From: Bacteroidota bacterium | GTDB lineage: Bacteria > Bacteroidota > Bacteroidia > NS11-12g > UBA955 | Length of the DNA stretch: 58,421 bases | Direction of reading: 5' to 3' | NCBI GenBank assembly: GCA_018333525.1 | Contig: JAGXTF010000014.1 | Location: 1 to 58,421, forward strand | Part shown: piece by piece, positions 28,095 through 36,715 of the stretch | Numbering within the stretch: position 1 is the first letter of the stretch | Layout of the letters: every line of letters begins with the position of its first letter | The notes under the pieces: model-generated | Told to the model about the DNA's origin: nothing | What the model saw: only the letters and a program-made list of their open reading frames with translations | The model's database searches: none | Translations under genes and position numbers: made by a program

Positions 28095-28826
28095 TTAGTT
28101 TTCCAAAAATAGGGATTCGGGTTCAATGCTGCCTATCCAATTTTTATCATCTGAATATTGCCAATTTCCATTGGATTTTAACAAGATCAACGCATCGCAT
28201 ACTCCCAGTGAAATATCCAGATCGTGGCTGGAAAACAGAATGGTCTTTTGATATTCTTCACAAAGTTTTTTCAATTGCTGCAGCATTTCCAATCTGGAGG
28301 GATAGTCCAAAAATGCCAAAGGCTCATCCAACAACATCATTGGAGATTCCTGTGCCAGACTTCTTGCCAACATTACTTTTTGTTTTTCACCATCGCTCAA
28401 TGAAGAAAAGCGTCTATCGGCCATTTCCCCAACTCCACAAACAGCAAGCAATTTTCGTATTTTTTCCGTTTCCCCGGTAAAATCGGATTGAAACCAACGA
28501 AAATTACGCTGCATGCTTGTCAATACCACTTCAATTACTGAAGAATCCGGCATTTCCGGAGGAGTAGAAAATAAAATGGAAATCCATTCCGAAACTTCCT
28601 GGGGTTCAGCCTGATAAATATTTCGGTCCCTAAAAAATATGCTGCCCACCAAAGGTTCCTGCAATCCGGCTATGCAACGCAACAGAGAAGATTTACCACT
28701 TCCGTTTCTTCCGGCCAGCATATAAAGTTTCCCTGGAACCAGAGTCAGACTAAGGTCCGCACAAACCACTTTGGCTTGGCCACTGGCTGGCTGATAGGAG
28801 ATACCCACATTTTGAAGCTGCAGCAT
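28095..28826 (-). CDS. ABC transporter ATP-binding protein (import-type)
   Basis: 243 residues, ATPase only. Walker A GRNGSGKSS (about 39-47), signature LSDGEKQKV, Walker B MMLLDEPLAFLD, and H-loop SSHD. The family pattern is closest to FecE/BtuD-like ATPases of iron or cofactor importers, but no permease or binding protein is adjacent, so the substrate is unknown. Confidence 0.85.
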   Translation of the reverse strand: MLQLQNVGISYQPASGQAKVVCADLSLTLVPGKLYMLAGRNGSGKSSLLRCIAGLQEPLVGSIFFRDRNIYQAEPQEVSEWISILFSTPPEMPDSSVIEVVLTSMQRNFRWFQSDFTGETEKIRKLLAVCGVGEMADRRFSSLSDGEKQKVMLARSLAQESPMMLLDEPLAFLDYPSRLEMLQQLKKLCEEYQKTILFSSHDLDISLGVCDALILLKSNGNWQYSDDKNWIGSIEPESLFLEN

Positions 28827-28859
28827 GAAATTTTGCTACAAAAATGGGAATTTTGAAGG

Positions 28860-29345
28860 GTGAATGTGAAATTAATTCCAGTAGATCAAAATGGGCTTGT
28901 TGAATTGCAACAACTGGCAATCAAAATTTGGAACCAACATTATCCTGAAATTATCAGTCAGGAACAGATTGATTTTATGCTTCAAAAAAATTATAATCCC
29001 GAAGCGCTATTGCAGCAAATGCAGGAAGGACAACAATTCTTTTTTATTGTTTCCGAAAATCAAAAAATTGGTTTTTTCTCAATGAGCATCAAAGAGGACG
29101 GAAGTTATTTTATTCATAAATTCTATATTGATAAAACGCAGCACAGACAAGGCATTGGAAGCCTTGCATTTGCGCGGGCTTTGGAGATTTTCCCCGATGC
29201 AAGAATCATACGCTTGCAGGTAAACCGTATGAATTACAAACCCATCAATTTTTATTTTAAACTCGGTTTTCGTATTGAATACGCCGCCGATTTTGATATC
29301 GGAGATGGATATTTTATGAATGATTTTGTAATGGTAAGGGGATAA
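28860..29345 (+). CDS. GNAT family N-acetyltransferase
   Basis: 161 residues, starting at GTG 28860 (GTG 28866 is also possible). The acetyl-CoA loop is seen in HRQGIGSLAF near 99-108 (Q/RxxGxG/A) and the C-terminal beta-bulge pattern in NYKPINFYFKLGF. It transfers an acetyl group to an unknown amine substrate. It is divergent from the ABC ATPase and convergent with the lipid kinase gene. Confidence 0.85.
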   Translation: MNVKLIPVDQNGLVELQQLAIKIWNQHYPEIISQEQIDFMLQKNYNPEALLQQMQEGQQFFFIVSENQKIGFFSMSIKEDGSYFIHKFYIDKTQHRQGIGSLAFARALEIFPDARIIRLQVNRMNYKPINFYFKLGFRIEYAADFDIGDGYFMNDFVMVRG

Positions 29346-29376
29346 ATAATGTAATAAACGGAATGAAATTTTCCGA

Positions 29377-30219
29377 TTATTGAATCACCTTTAACAACTC
29401 CGGCATTACTGCCACACGCAGTTCCTGTGCTACATACATATCCCCGTCGGCTTCGAATTTTTGGGGATAAGGCAATGTGATTTTACATTCCTTGATTTGT
29501 CTGTATTCTATAATTCTTAAATTCAGGTGTTTCCCAAAATTTACCAGCCACACGTACCGCAATTTTTGAAAAATACCGGGAGGTTTGATCAGTAAAATAT
29601 CCATCAAACCATCGCGTATATTGGCTTTTGGGAATAACTTGAATCCACCGCCCGCACGCTTTCCGTTGCCCATGGAAAGCATGAAAGCTTTTCCGTTGTA
29701 TTGGAAATCAGTCGAATAAAATTCAATGGTAATGGGTTTAAATGAAAATAGATTCCTAACCACGGGAATAATATATTTCAGTGCAGGAATTCCATAATTT
29801 TTTTCGTGCGCTTTTTGTGCAATTAATGCCTCAAATCCAATTCCGGCAATATTATGTACATATACTCCATTGCAATTGATGACATCCACTTTTTGTTCCA
29901 GATTTTGCATAATGCGCAAAGCGAGTACTTCCAAACCCCTCCTGGGAAAACCGGTTATAAAATCATTTCCGCTTCCCAGTGCAATACAGGAAAAAGTATT
30001 GCTTTCCAGATCTGCATGATTGATTGCAATATGGAAAGTGCCATCACCACCTACAGAAAGAATATGTGCATTTCTGATTTTTTTCAAGTATTCCGGATTG
30101 GAAATCAAAATACAGTTTCCAAATTCCCCTGAAAAAAAATTATAAATTCTTTCGAGTTTTCGGCTGTTGAATCTCCCGCTTTTGGGGTTATAAAATAATA
30201 TGAGTGGCTTGGAGTACAG
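29377..30219 (-). CDS. diacylglycerol/lipid kinase family protein, unusual start
   Basis: The kinase core has GGDGTFHIAIN and GSGNDFITG. The essential first motif, NPKSG, lies upstream of every ATG, GTG or TTG start: the open frame continues from 30108 through ILISNPEY back to FYNPKSGRF (around 30175-30195) and is open to 30268. The first plausible start is CTG 30219, giving KPLILFYNPKSG close to the N-terminus and about 280 residues, the usual family length. A -7 box ends 4 nt before that CTG. ATA 30201 is an alternative. The protein phosphorylates a lipid in the cytoplasmic membrane leaflet. Confidence 0.8.
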   Translation of the reverse strand: MYSKPLILFYNPKSGRFNSRKLERIYNFFSGEFGNCILISNPEYLKKIRNAHILSVGGDGTFHIAINHADLESNTFSCIALGSGNDFITGFPRRGLEVLALRIMQNLEQKVDVINCNGVYVHNIAGIGFEALIAQKAHEKNYGIPALKYIIPVVRNLFSFKPITIEFYSTDFQYNGKAFMLSMGNGKRAGGGFKLFPKANIRDGLMDILLIKPPGIFQKLRYVWLVNFGKHLNLRIIEYRQIKECKITLPYPQKFEADGDMYVAQELRVAVMPELLKVIQ

Positions 30220-30223
30220 AAAA

Positions 30224-30231
30224 CAAAAATA
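30224..30231 (-). promoter_or_regulatory. -7 promoter element for the lipid kinase gene
   Basis: TATTTTTG on the minus strand, an exact TAnnTTTG match, in the gap after the upstream ABC ATPase gene. It limits how far upstream the kinase start can lie. Confidence 0.5.
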
Positions 30232-30250
30232 GGAAAGAAACAGCCTTGTT

Positions 30251-30937
30251 TTATCCCTGGTTTTCGATCATTCCGTCCTTCATGCGTATGACTTTTTTCG
30301 CATGTCTGGCAATATCTTCTTCATGTGTAACGAGAATTATGGTATTGCCATTTTTATGAATTTGATCGAACAACAACATGATTTCATTGGAAGTAGCGGA
30401 ATCCAAATTTCCGGTGGGTTCATCTGCGAGCAAAATACTTGGATTATTGACCAAAGCTCTGGCTACTGCCACGCGCTGTCTCTGCCCGCCACTCAGTTCA
30501 TTTGGTTTGTGATGCATCCTATCTCCCAATCCAACATCGTGTAGTGCTTTTTCGGATTTTTCAATTCGTTCTTTTTTGGAAATTCCGGCATACACCAAGG
30601 GCAATGCTACATTTTCAATGGCGTTGAGTCTGGGAAGCAAATTAAAAGTCTGAAAAATAAATCCTATTTCCTGATTTCGAATATTGCTCAATTCATCGTC
30701 CTTCATTCGGCTTACTTCCTTGCCATTTAAAAAATAAGATCCGGAAGTTGGGGAATCCAAACACCCAATGAGATTCATCAATGTACTTTTACCAGAGCCA
30801 CTTGGCCCCATTAAGGCCAGGTACTCTCCGCGCTGAATTTGCAGGTTAATGGATCTTAATGCATGCACGGTTTGTGCACCTAAAATATAGGTTCTCTGAA
30901 TGTCTACTAAGCGAATTAATGCCTGATCTTCAGTCAT
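30251..30937 (-). CDS. ABC transporter ATP-binding protein, LolD/MacB type
   Basis: 228 residues from ATG 30937; the upstream TTG 30949 lies further inside gatC. Walker [11 protein letters not shown]-loop [10 protein letters not shown], signature [15 protein letters not shown], Walker [12 protein letters not shown] and H-loop VTHE. The pattern [10 protein letters not shown] is typical of ATPases working with FtsX/LolC/MacB-like permeases in lipoprotein release or export. No permease is adjacent. It overlaps the gatC stop by 8 nt. Confidence 0.9.
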   Translation of the reverse strand: MTEDQALIRLVDIQRTYILGAQTVHALRSINLQIQRGEYLALMGPSGSGKSTLMNLIGCLDSPTSGSYFLNGKEVSRMKDDELSNIRNQEIGFIFQTFNLLPRLNAIENVALPLVYAGISKKERIEKSEKALHDVGLGDRMHHKPNELSGGQRQRVAVARALVNNPSILLADEPTGNLDSATSNEIMLLFDQIHKNGNTIILVTHEEDIARHAKKVIRMKDGMIENQG

Positions 30938-31229
30938 TTTGCTGACCAATCACTTTGGGAACCCGGAAAAAATCACTGTCCTTTTTGGGAGCATTTTTTA
31001 ATGCCTCTTCATGGGTGATTTCCTGTTTCACTTCGTCATTTCTCAGCACATTCACATTATCTGTCATATAGATAAGAGGTTCAACACCGTTGGTGTCTAC
31101 TTCATTCAACTTCTCACACATTTCCAGAATATTCTCCAAATCATTGCGAATGGCTTCTTTTTCCTCTCCTTCAAAAGAAAGCCTTGCAAGTTTTGCGAGT
31201 TGGTCTACTTTTTCGCCTGTGATTTTCAT
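30930..31229 (-). CDS. gatC: Asp/Glu-tRNA amidotransferase subunit C
   Basis: 99 residues, normal for GatC. The typical helical start ([20 protein letters not shown]) and central GVEPL motif are present. GatC bridges GatA and GatB in the transamidation of misacylated Glu-tRNA(Gln) or Asp-tRNA(Asn); gatA and gatB are not in this window. It begins 2 nt after plsC. Confidence 0.93.
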   Translation of the reverse strand: MKITGEKVDQLAKLARLSFEGEEKEAIRNDLENILEMCEKLNEVDTNGVEPLIYMTDNVNVLRNDEVKQEITHEEALKNAPKKDSDFFRVPKVIGQQND

Positions 31230-31231
31230 AA

Positions 31232-31966
31232 TTATATGTCTATTCCGTAAGCTTTTAATTTCTTTTCAATGATATGAAAAACCTGATCTTTTAGTTCATC
31301 TGCATCCTCAGGTTTTAGTTTTTTGGTATCAATTGGTCGATGAATATGCATTCGCATTCTTCCGGGTTGTGCAATCCATTTATGCACGTCGAGTCTTTTA
31401 TGATTATCGGGTATGGTGACAGGGATTACGAGTGCCCCTTTTTCAATGGCGAGTTTGAAAGCCCCATTCTTTAACGGATGTAGTCTCGGGGTGTAACTCG
31501 GAATTTTACCTTCTGGAAAAATAATCATGTCAATTCCGGTATCGAACTTTTCCCCGGCATCGTAAAAAGCTCTGTGTGAACTTCTTAAACTTTCTCGTTT
31601 CACAGGAACATCCAGTGTTCTGAACCAAATTTTAAACAAGGGAACGCTTGCCAGTTCCATTTTTGCCATAAAGAAATTAAAACCGGGTAAAAAAGTTCCA
31701 CAGGTTAGAATATCCAGATAGGAAGAGTGATTCACGCAGTAAATTACACGGCGATTTTTTGGAATTCTAGCTTCTTTGGTGACCCAGGGAATAAAAAGTG
31801 ACGGAATGCAGGCCAGAACACCCCAGATCCTGCGCTGAAAATGCGCAACCCGATACAATACCGGATGGCTGAGCCAGATCAGGAATAAAGGATACATGGC
31901 CAAAAAAATTGCGGCAAACCAGAATCCGCCCCAGAGCAACCAAATTCTTCCGAGTAGCCGCTTCAT
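31232..31966 (-). CDS. plsC: 1-acyl-sn-glycerol-3-phosphate acyltransferase
   Basis: 244 residues. An N-terminal membrane segment is followed by the acyltransferase motifs NHSSYLD (HX4D) near 80 and FPEGKIPSY (FPEG) near 152, then VIPVTI. It makes phosphatidic acid from lysophosphatidic acid at the inner membrane. It abuts the DUF4199 stop with no gap and precedes gatC by 2 nt. Confidence 0.92.
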   Translation of the reverse strand: MKRLLGRIWLLWGGFWFAAIFLAMYPLFLIWLSHPVLYRVAHFQRRIWGVLACIPSLFIPWVTKEARIPKNRRVIYCVNHSSYLDILTCGTFLPGFNFFMAKMELASVPLFKIWFRTLDVPVKRESLRSSHRAFYDAGEKFDTGIDMIIFPEGKIPSYTPRLHPLKNGAFKLAIEKGALVIPVTIPDNHKRLDVHKWIAQPGRMRMHIHRPIDTKKLKPEDADELKDQVFHIIEKKLKAYGIDI

Positions 31967-32497
31967 TTATTTGTTTCGGTTGTTCCACATAAAGGTGAGC
32001 AAGGCCACCACCATTCCAGTTGAAAGACACATCATAAATTGGGTTCTACCCCAGCTGCCCGTAGAAATGTTTTCTTCAAAATTCTCTTTTGCAGCTTCAA
32101 TTTTCTCGGTTTTTTCTTCCTCAGCAATGGTGGTGTCCTTGGTATAATAATTTTCAATACTGCGATAATTAACAGCGCGATAATCGCGGATCACATCCTT
32201 TCTGTTGAACATGAGGTGGTTATAAACTGCAATGTTGCATGCTGCCACCAAAACACATACCAGCAATGAACCGAACAATGCCTTTCCCAGGTTGATGGGC
32301 TTGGTGGTTTTCATTCGGCTGATACTCTTGATAAACAGAAAAACACCAATTGCAGGTAATACAATATTGGCGATTACCGGTAAGGCAGTTATAAAAGATC
32401 GTTCGAGTTTATATAGACCATTGACATACTGGATAAAGACCATGGCTGCGGATGCAGAACCAAAGGCAATACCGTATAATGCCACTTTTTTAAACAT
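31967..32497 (-). CDS. DUF4199 domain-containing membrane protein
   Basis: 176 residues with four hydrophobic segments (about 5-22, 36-58, 72-94, 155-172) and a long charged region between the third and fourth. This is the layout of the Bacteroidota DUF4199 family, whose function is unknown. It heads the run DUF4199-plsC-gatC-ABC ATPase and has a -7 box directly before its ATG. Confidence 0.83.
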   Translation of the reverse strand: MFKKVALYGIAFGSASAAMVFIQYVNGLYKLERSFITALPVIANIVLPAIGVFLFIKSISRMKTTKPINLGKALFGSLLVCVLVAACNIAVYNHLMFNRKDVIRDYRAVNYRSIENYYTKDTTIAEEEKTEKIEAAKENFEENISTGSWGRTQFMMCLSTGMVVALLTFMWNNRNK

Positions 32498-32501
32498 GGT
32501 G

Positions 32502-32509
32502 CAAAAGTA
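32502..32509 (-). promoter_or_regulatory. -7 promoter element for the DUF4199-plsC-gatC operon
   Basis: TACTTTTG on the minus strand, an exact consensus match, ending only 4 nt before ATG 32497. With the 4-8 nt spacing implied by the SRP RNA promoter, transcription would begin at or next to the start codon. Confidence 0.55.
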
Positions 32510-32548
32510 ACCCTAATGCGGGTTATTATGGAATGGATTGTCCGATAA

Positions 32549-32860
32549 TCAGTTGGAACCGTCTGAAGACTCATCCCTGCGGGCATACTCATCAAAGTCG
32601 TATTCCGGAAGCAGGTTACTTTTTACGTGGCTGATGGTTTCATTCAATGCATCAGAGAACTTATTGAAATCCTCTTTGTACAAATGGATTTTGGTTTTGA
32701 TAAAGTTACCATCATCAAATTTGCTGCGTTTGCTTTCAGTGATAATTACATAATAATCGCTGTTTCGGGTAGCTTTTACGTCAAAAAAATAAGTTCGTTT
32801 CCCGGCTCTGATTCTCTTTGAGAAGATCTCTTCCTGCCCGTTGTGCATTTCCTCTGTCAT
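32549..32860 (-). CDS. PUR-family (DUF3276) nucleic acid-binding protein
   Basis: 103 residues. The compact PUR fold is recognisable from FSKRIRAGKRTYFFDVKATR near 13-32 and the YYVIITESKR strand near 36-45. PUR proteins bind single-stranded purine-rich DNA or RNA; bacterial forms were described in spirochaetes and Bacteroidota. The acidic C-terminus resembles a disordered tail. It is a single gene with its own promoter (32886-32893). Confidence 0.87.
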   Translation of the reverse strand: MTEEMHNGQEEIFSKRIRAGKRTYFFDVKATRNSDYYVIITESKRSKFDDGNFIKTKIHLYKEDFNKFSDALNETISHVKSNLLPEYDFDEYARRDESSDGSN

Positions 32861-32885
32861 GTTACTCGTTGTTTTAATAGCGATA

Positions 32886-32893
32886 CAAAACTA
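32886..32893 (-). promoter_or_regulatory. -7 promoter element for the PUR-family gene
   Basis: TAGTTTTG on the minus strand, exact TAnnTTTG, ending 25 nt before ATG 32860. Confidence 0.5.
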
Positions 32894-33022
32894 TATGTAG
32901 GGAGCAAATATCCAAAAAAATATAGATGCTATTCAAAAATTAGTTGCAAAGTCTGTTTCCGTTGCTAAAGTTTAGGGCTACAACAGGTTATATGAGACGG
33001 ATAACACGGGCGGTTTGAATAA

Positions 33023-34804
33023 TCAATCTACGGGGTTGCTTTCCATTGCCTGTTTTTTGTAAATGGATGCAAATTCTCCACCTTGTGCTATGAGGGATTC
33101 TCTGGTGCCGGATTCAATAATTCGTCCTTTGTTGAACACCAAAATTCGGTCTGTTACAGCGAGTGGGGCAACGCGATGGGAGACAATTATGGCCGTTTTG
33201 CCTTTTAGAGCCTCAGCAAATGCGCGAATAATCATCATTTCAGTTGCTGCGTCAACGGCACTCAAACAATCATCCAGCACGTATAATTCCGCGTCTCGTA
33301 CCAATGCTCTTGCAATACTGAGTCTTTGTTTTTGTCCACCGCTCAGAGTAACACCCCTTTCCCCAAGCAAAGTTTCAAATCCATTGGGGAAATCGGCAAT
33401 ATCCTTTACCAATCCTGCTCTGGAGGCCGCAAGTTCTATTTCAAAATCATTCACTTTTCCATCCGGATCCCCAAATACAATATTTTCTGCAATGCTCTCG
33501 CTAAACAGAAATACATCCTGCGGTACGTAGGCTGTTTTATGGCGAAAGGACTCCAGGTTGAAATCTCTCCAGGATTTGCCGTCTACTCTGATTTCGCCAC
33601 TTTGGGGATCATAAAGTCGCATCAGCAATTGCACCAAAGTGCTTTTGCCGGAGCCTGTTCTACCCGTTATCCCAAGAATTTCACCTTTTTTCAAAGTGAA
33701 ATTTACCTCTTCCAGAGCAGGCACTTTGGATTTTGCATAGCTGAATGTCACATTTTCAAATGAAATGCTATCCTCTAACTCAAAATCCGGGGAGTCTTTT
33801 TGTGCAGCCTGCGGCTCAGTATGCAGGAATTCGTTAATCCTTTTTTGACTGGCAGCGGCTTTTTGCACCAAAGCAGTGGTCCAACCCAAACTTGCCACAG
33901 GCCAGATGAGCATATTTAGATACAATACGAATTCTGCAATGTTTCCCGGCGTAAAAGTTCCTTTGGCAGCTTCCAGTCCTCCCAGGTATAAAACAATAAG
34001 GTTACTTAGTCCAATCAGGACAAACATTAAAGGGAAGAAAAGAGAGTTGACAAATGCCAGCTGCAGGTTCTTTTTTCGGTAGTCTTTGCCCTCATGATCA
34101 AAAGAATGTTCAAAGTTCTTTTCAGCACCAAAGGATTTGATTACGCGAATACCGGCAAATGTTTCCTGCGCAAAGGTGGTGAGTTTGCTGAGCTGCGTTT
34201 GTATAATGGCCGTCCTGCTGTTAATCATGGTGCTCACTTTATATATGGAAAGGCTCAGAAATGGGAGTGGAAGCAGTACGTACCATGTCATATGCGGATT
34301 CACTGTGAACATTTGGTAAATGACAACTGCAAAAGTGAAGATGATGTTGGTGAAGTACATCACAGCAGGCCCAATGTACATGCGCACGTTTCCTACATCT
34401 TCACCTATCCGGGCCATCATATCCCCTGTAAAATTGCGCCTGTAAAAGCTAAGATCCAGTTTTTGGTAGTGGTCGTATATGTCATTTTTCAAATCATATT
34501 CCACATGCCTTGAAACCACTATGATGAATTGCCTCATGAGATACATAAAGGCTCCTTTCAATGCCGATGCCAATAAAATGAGAATGCCAAAACCAAGAGC
34601 GGCCAATACAGCAGGGTGGCTGAGCCAAAAGGAATCATGACTGTTGCTGATTCTGCTTTGAAACAGTGCTTCATCCAGCCCATCCCGCACCAACGCCGGA
34701 ACAAAAACACCTACTATATTGGATATGATCACACATAAAATCCCCAGCACCATAGAGTGTGAATATCTTTTAAAGTAAACGTTGAGTGCCAGCAATTCCT
34801 TCAT
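33023..34804 (-). CDS. type I ABC exporter half with degenerate catalytic site
   Basis: 593 residues from ATG 34804; the upstream TTG 34816 belongs to the -7 box. Six hydrophobic segments in the first 310 residues, then an ATPase domain with Walker A GRTGSGKST, signature LSGGQKQRL and H-loop SHR. Walker B reads YVLDDCLSAVD: an aspartate replaces the usual catalytic glutamate. This is the hallmark of the degenerate subunit of heterodimeric exporters such as BmrC/MdlA/TM287. No partner gene is adjacent. It may export lipids or drugs. Confidence 0.9.
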   Translation of the reverse strand: MKELLALNVYFKRYSHSMVLGILCVIISNIVGVFVPALVRDGLDEALFQSRISNSHDSFWLSHPAVLAALGFGILILLASALKGAFMYLMRQFIIVVSRHVEYDLKNDIYDHYQKLDLSFYRRNFTGDMMARIGEDVGNVRMYIGPAVMYFTNIIFTFAVVIYQMFTVNPHMTWYVLLPLPFLSLSIYKVSTMINSRTAIIQTQLSKLTTFAQETFAGIRVIKSFGAEKNFEHSFDHEGKDYRKKNLQLAFVNSLFFPLMFVLIGLSNLIVLYLGGLEAAKGTFTPGNIAEFVLYLNMLIWPVASLGWTTALVQKAAASQKRINEFLHTEPQAAQKDSPDFELEDSISFENVTFSYAKSKVPALEEVNFTLKKGEILGITGRTGSGKSTLVQLLMRLYDPQSGEIRVDGKSWRDFNLESFRHKTAYVPQDVFLFSESIAENIVFGDPDGKVNDFEIELAASRAGLVKDIADFPNGFETLLGERGVTLSGGQKQRLSIARALVRDAELYVLDDCLSAVDAATEMMIIRAFAEALKGKTAIIVSHRVAPLAVTDRILVFNKGRIIESGTRESLIAQGGEFASIYKKQAMESNPVD

Positions 34805-34813
34805 CGTCGGCTG

Positions 34814-34821
34814 CAAATGTA
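34814..34821 (-). promoter_or_regulatory. -7 promoter element for the ABC exporter gene
   Basis: TACATTTG on the minus strand, exact consensus, ending 9 nt before ATG 34804. The in-frame TTG at 34816 is inside the box and so is not a start codon. Confidence 0.6.
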
Positions 34822-34908
34822 GAATTTATGGCCATACACAAATTCGGGTATGGGGCTAAAATTTTATTCAGAATTTAATAAGACAATGGAAATAATAAAA
34901 TTATTATC

Positions 34909-34916
34909 TAATTTTG
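34909..34916 (+). promoter_or_regulatory. -7 promoter element upstream of the conserved RNA-like block
   Basis: TAATTTTG, exact TAnnTTTG, ends 4 nt before the GGGTAGATTT block at 34921. Transcription would begin at about the first base of the block, so the block may be the 5' end of an RNA. Confidence 0.55.
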
Positions 34917-34920
34917 CCAC

Positions 34921-34977
34921 GGGTAGATTTAAGTTTTCATAGCCAGCAGGGCCAGGGATTTTTCCTTGGCCTTGTTG
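34921..34977 (+). ncRNA. conserved block plus covarying hairpin, copy 1 (candidate structured RNA)
   Basis: Begins GGGTAGATTTAAGTTTTCAT, continues into AGC and a 15-bp hairpin at 34944-34977 (loop TTTT; lower stem CAGCAGGGCC pairing with GGCCTTGTTG including G-U pairs). The first 33 nt are identical to the copy at 36716. The upper stem differs there but remains fully paired. An ATTTTAT run follows, so it could be a short RNA ending in a terminator, or a leader of the DUF92 gene 55 nt downstream. It matches no RNA family I know. Confidence 0.6.
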
Positions 34978-35032
34978 ATTTTATAGGGGTTGCCATTTTA
35001 CTTACCCTTCGATTATTCTGATACAGCATCCA

Positions 35033-35860
35033 TTGAAACCCGTATTTGCCGAATATCTTCTCACAATAACTGTATTCCTCATTTGGATATTGGAAATCTG
35101 TTTCTTTCCTCCTGAGACTTTGAGTTATAACGAAATTATTCTCTCTCTGGTTTTCTTTTTGTTCTTTGGCCTTGTGGCAGTATTTCTGAAATTTCTCACT
35201 TTACCCGCAGCCTGTATTGCAGTTGTTATTGGAACCCAGGTCCAGGCAATCAATGATTTATCTGTGCTGCCTTTAATTGTATTTTTTATATCCGGTTCCA
35301 TTTTATCCCGCTTGCCAGGTACAAAGATTTTGAATGCACAATACGGTGCCGGTAGAAACAGCTGGCAGGTATTGGCAAATGGGGGAGTGGTATTTGTTTT
35401 AGGTGTCTTCGGACATGTATTTGGTATCCGGATCGAACTGTTTTATTTGGTTTCAGTAGCTGCAGCAACCGCAGATACCTGGAGCAGTGAAATCGGGGTG
35501 AGATTAGGTAAGAATCCGGTGGATATCCTTGGTTTTAAAAAACTGCCCCGGGGTTTATCAGGCGGGGTTTCCTTGGTGGGTTTCCTTGCAGGAGCGGCTG
35601 GTGGTACATGCATTGCTCTATTTTCCGAAACAGAACATGAATTTTTATTGGTTGCCACCGGTGGATTTTTGGGAACCTTAGTGGATAGTATTCTGGGAAG
35701 TCGATTTCAGGCATCCTATGTTCAACAGGATAATTCTTTATCTGAAATCCCAAATCAAAATTTATACAAAGGCTTACCCTGGTTCAACAACAACCTGGTA
35801 AACATTTTATCGAATATTCTGGCAATTGGATTGACAGCCTTATTTGCCATTTTCAAATAA
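35033..35860 (+). CDS. DUF92 family integral membrane protein
   Basis: 275 residues, starting at TTG 35033; no ATG or GTG exists in frame after the stop at 34976. About seven hydrophobic segments. The conserved DUF92 stretch AATADTWSSEIG near 146-157 and the later GGFLGTLVDSILGS near 210-223 identify the family (TMEM19-like), tied in some plants and bacteria to prenyl-phosphate or phytyl metabolism. Its role here is unknown. A structured RNA candidate lies in its upstream region and a strong terminator follows the stop. Confidence 0.85.
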   Translation: MKPVFAEYLLTITVFLIWILEICFFPPETLSYNEIILSLVFFLFFGLVAVFLKFLTLPAACIAVVIGTQVQAINDLSVLPLIVFFISGSILSRLPGTKILNAQYGAGRNSWQVLANGGVVFVLGVFGHVFGIRIELFYLVSVAAATADTWSSEIGVRLGKNPVDILGFKKLPRGLSGGVSLVGFLAGAAGGTCIALFSETEHEFLLVATGGFLGTLVDSILGSRFQASYVQQDNSLSEIPNQNLYKGLPWFNNNLVNILSNILAIGLTALFAIFK

Positions 35861-35862
35861 AA

Positions 35863-35880
35863 AAACCCCTTTCGGGGTTT
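35863..35880. terminator. bidirectional intrinsic terminator
   Basis: Stem AAACCCC (35863-35869), loop TTTC, stem GGGGTTT (35874-35880). It lies between the convergent DUF92 and peroxiredoxin stops. An A-rich flank on the left and a T-rich flank on the right (ATTTTATTTTTTT) give a T tract in both directions. Confidence 0.85.
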
Positions 35881-35895
35881 CTGAATTTTATTTTT

Positions 35896-36453
35896 TTATC
35901 TGCCTAAGGTAGCCTGCCCGGGTACCCAATTACAGGGAACGCGCTCTCCTGTGAGCAGTCCGCTAAGTACGCGCAATACTTCATCCACATTTCTTCCAAC
36001 ATCCAAATCGTTGATGTTCACCCAACGGATAATGCCATTTGGGTCTACAATATAGGTTGCACGGTATGCTACTTTCTCATCTTCACTTAAAATACCCAAT
36101 TCCTCTGCCAGACTTTTATTGGTGTCCGCAACCATTGGGAATTGCAAATTTCTCAGGTTTGGATCCTGGTTTCTCCATGCCAAATGAACATATTCTGTAT
36201 CGGTACTCGCACCTATCAAAATGGAATTTTTGGATTGAAAGTCTTCTGTTTTTTCATTGAACGCAGCAATTTCTGTAGGACAGATAAAGGTAAAATCCTT
36301 TGGCCACCAAAACATCACCATCCATTTGCCCGATTTTTTATGATCTTCGGAGCTGATAAATCCAAATTCTTTTCCCGGTTCAATACTTACGCATGCTTTT
36401 TTGTTAAATTGGGGAAAGCTCGCACCCACACTCAAACTTCTTACTTCTGGCAT
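35896..36453 (-). CDS. peroxiredoxin (AhpC/TSA family)
   Basis: 185 residues. The peroxidatic cysteine lies in DFTFICPTEIAAF near 54-66. A second cysteine in RVPCNWVPGQ near the C-terminus fits a resolving residue of a 2-Cys AhpC-type enzyme. It reduces hydrogen peroxide and organic peroxides in the cytosol. The reductant is unknown; no ahpF or ahpD is adjacent. Confidence 0.92.
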   Translation of the reverse strand: MPEVRSLSVGASFPQFNKKACVSIEPGKEFGFISSEDHKKSGKWMVMFWWPKDFTFICPTEIAAFNEKTEDFQSKNSILIGASTDTEYVHLAWRNQDPNLRNLQFPMVADTNKSLAEELGILSEDEKVAYRATYIVDPNGIIRWVNINDLDVGRNVDEVLRVLSGLLTGERVPCNWVPGQATLGR

Positions 36454-36715
36454 ATTTTAAATTTGCTGCAAAATTCACCTTTTTTATTTGAATTTCATAT
36501 GCGAATTCGCAAATTAATTGGTGGAATTTATCATGAATATTCAAACCAATACAAAATGTTTTTGGTACATGATTTTCGCAAGTTCATCGATATTACAATT
36601 TCCTGACTTTGTGCAACTTGCAGTAATTCAATAATTTAATTTGTTTGAACAATTCAGCACTAAAAAATATCGGATTTTAATACAACGTTTTTATGTTTCA
36701 AGCGTTCTTTACTTG

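Noticed and set aside
29359-29376. Terminator CGGAA...TTCCG between the GNAT and lipid kinase genes
   Set aside because: Five base pairs and a weak T run; too weak to call.
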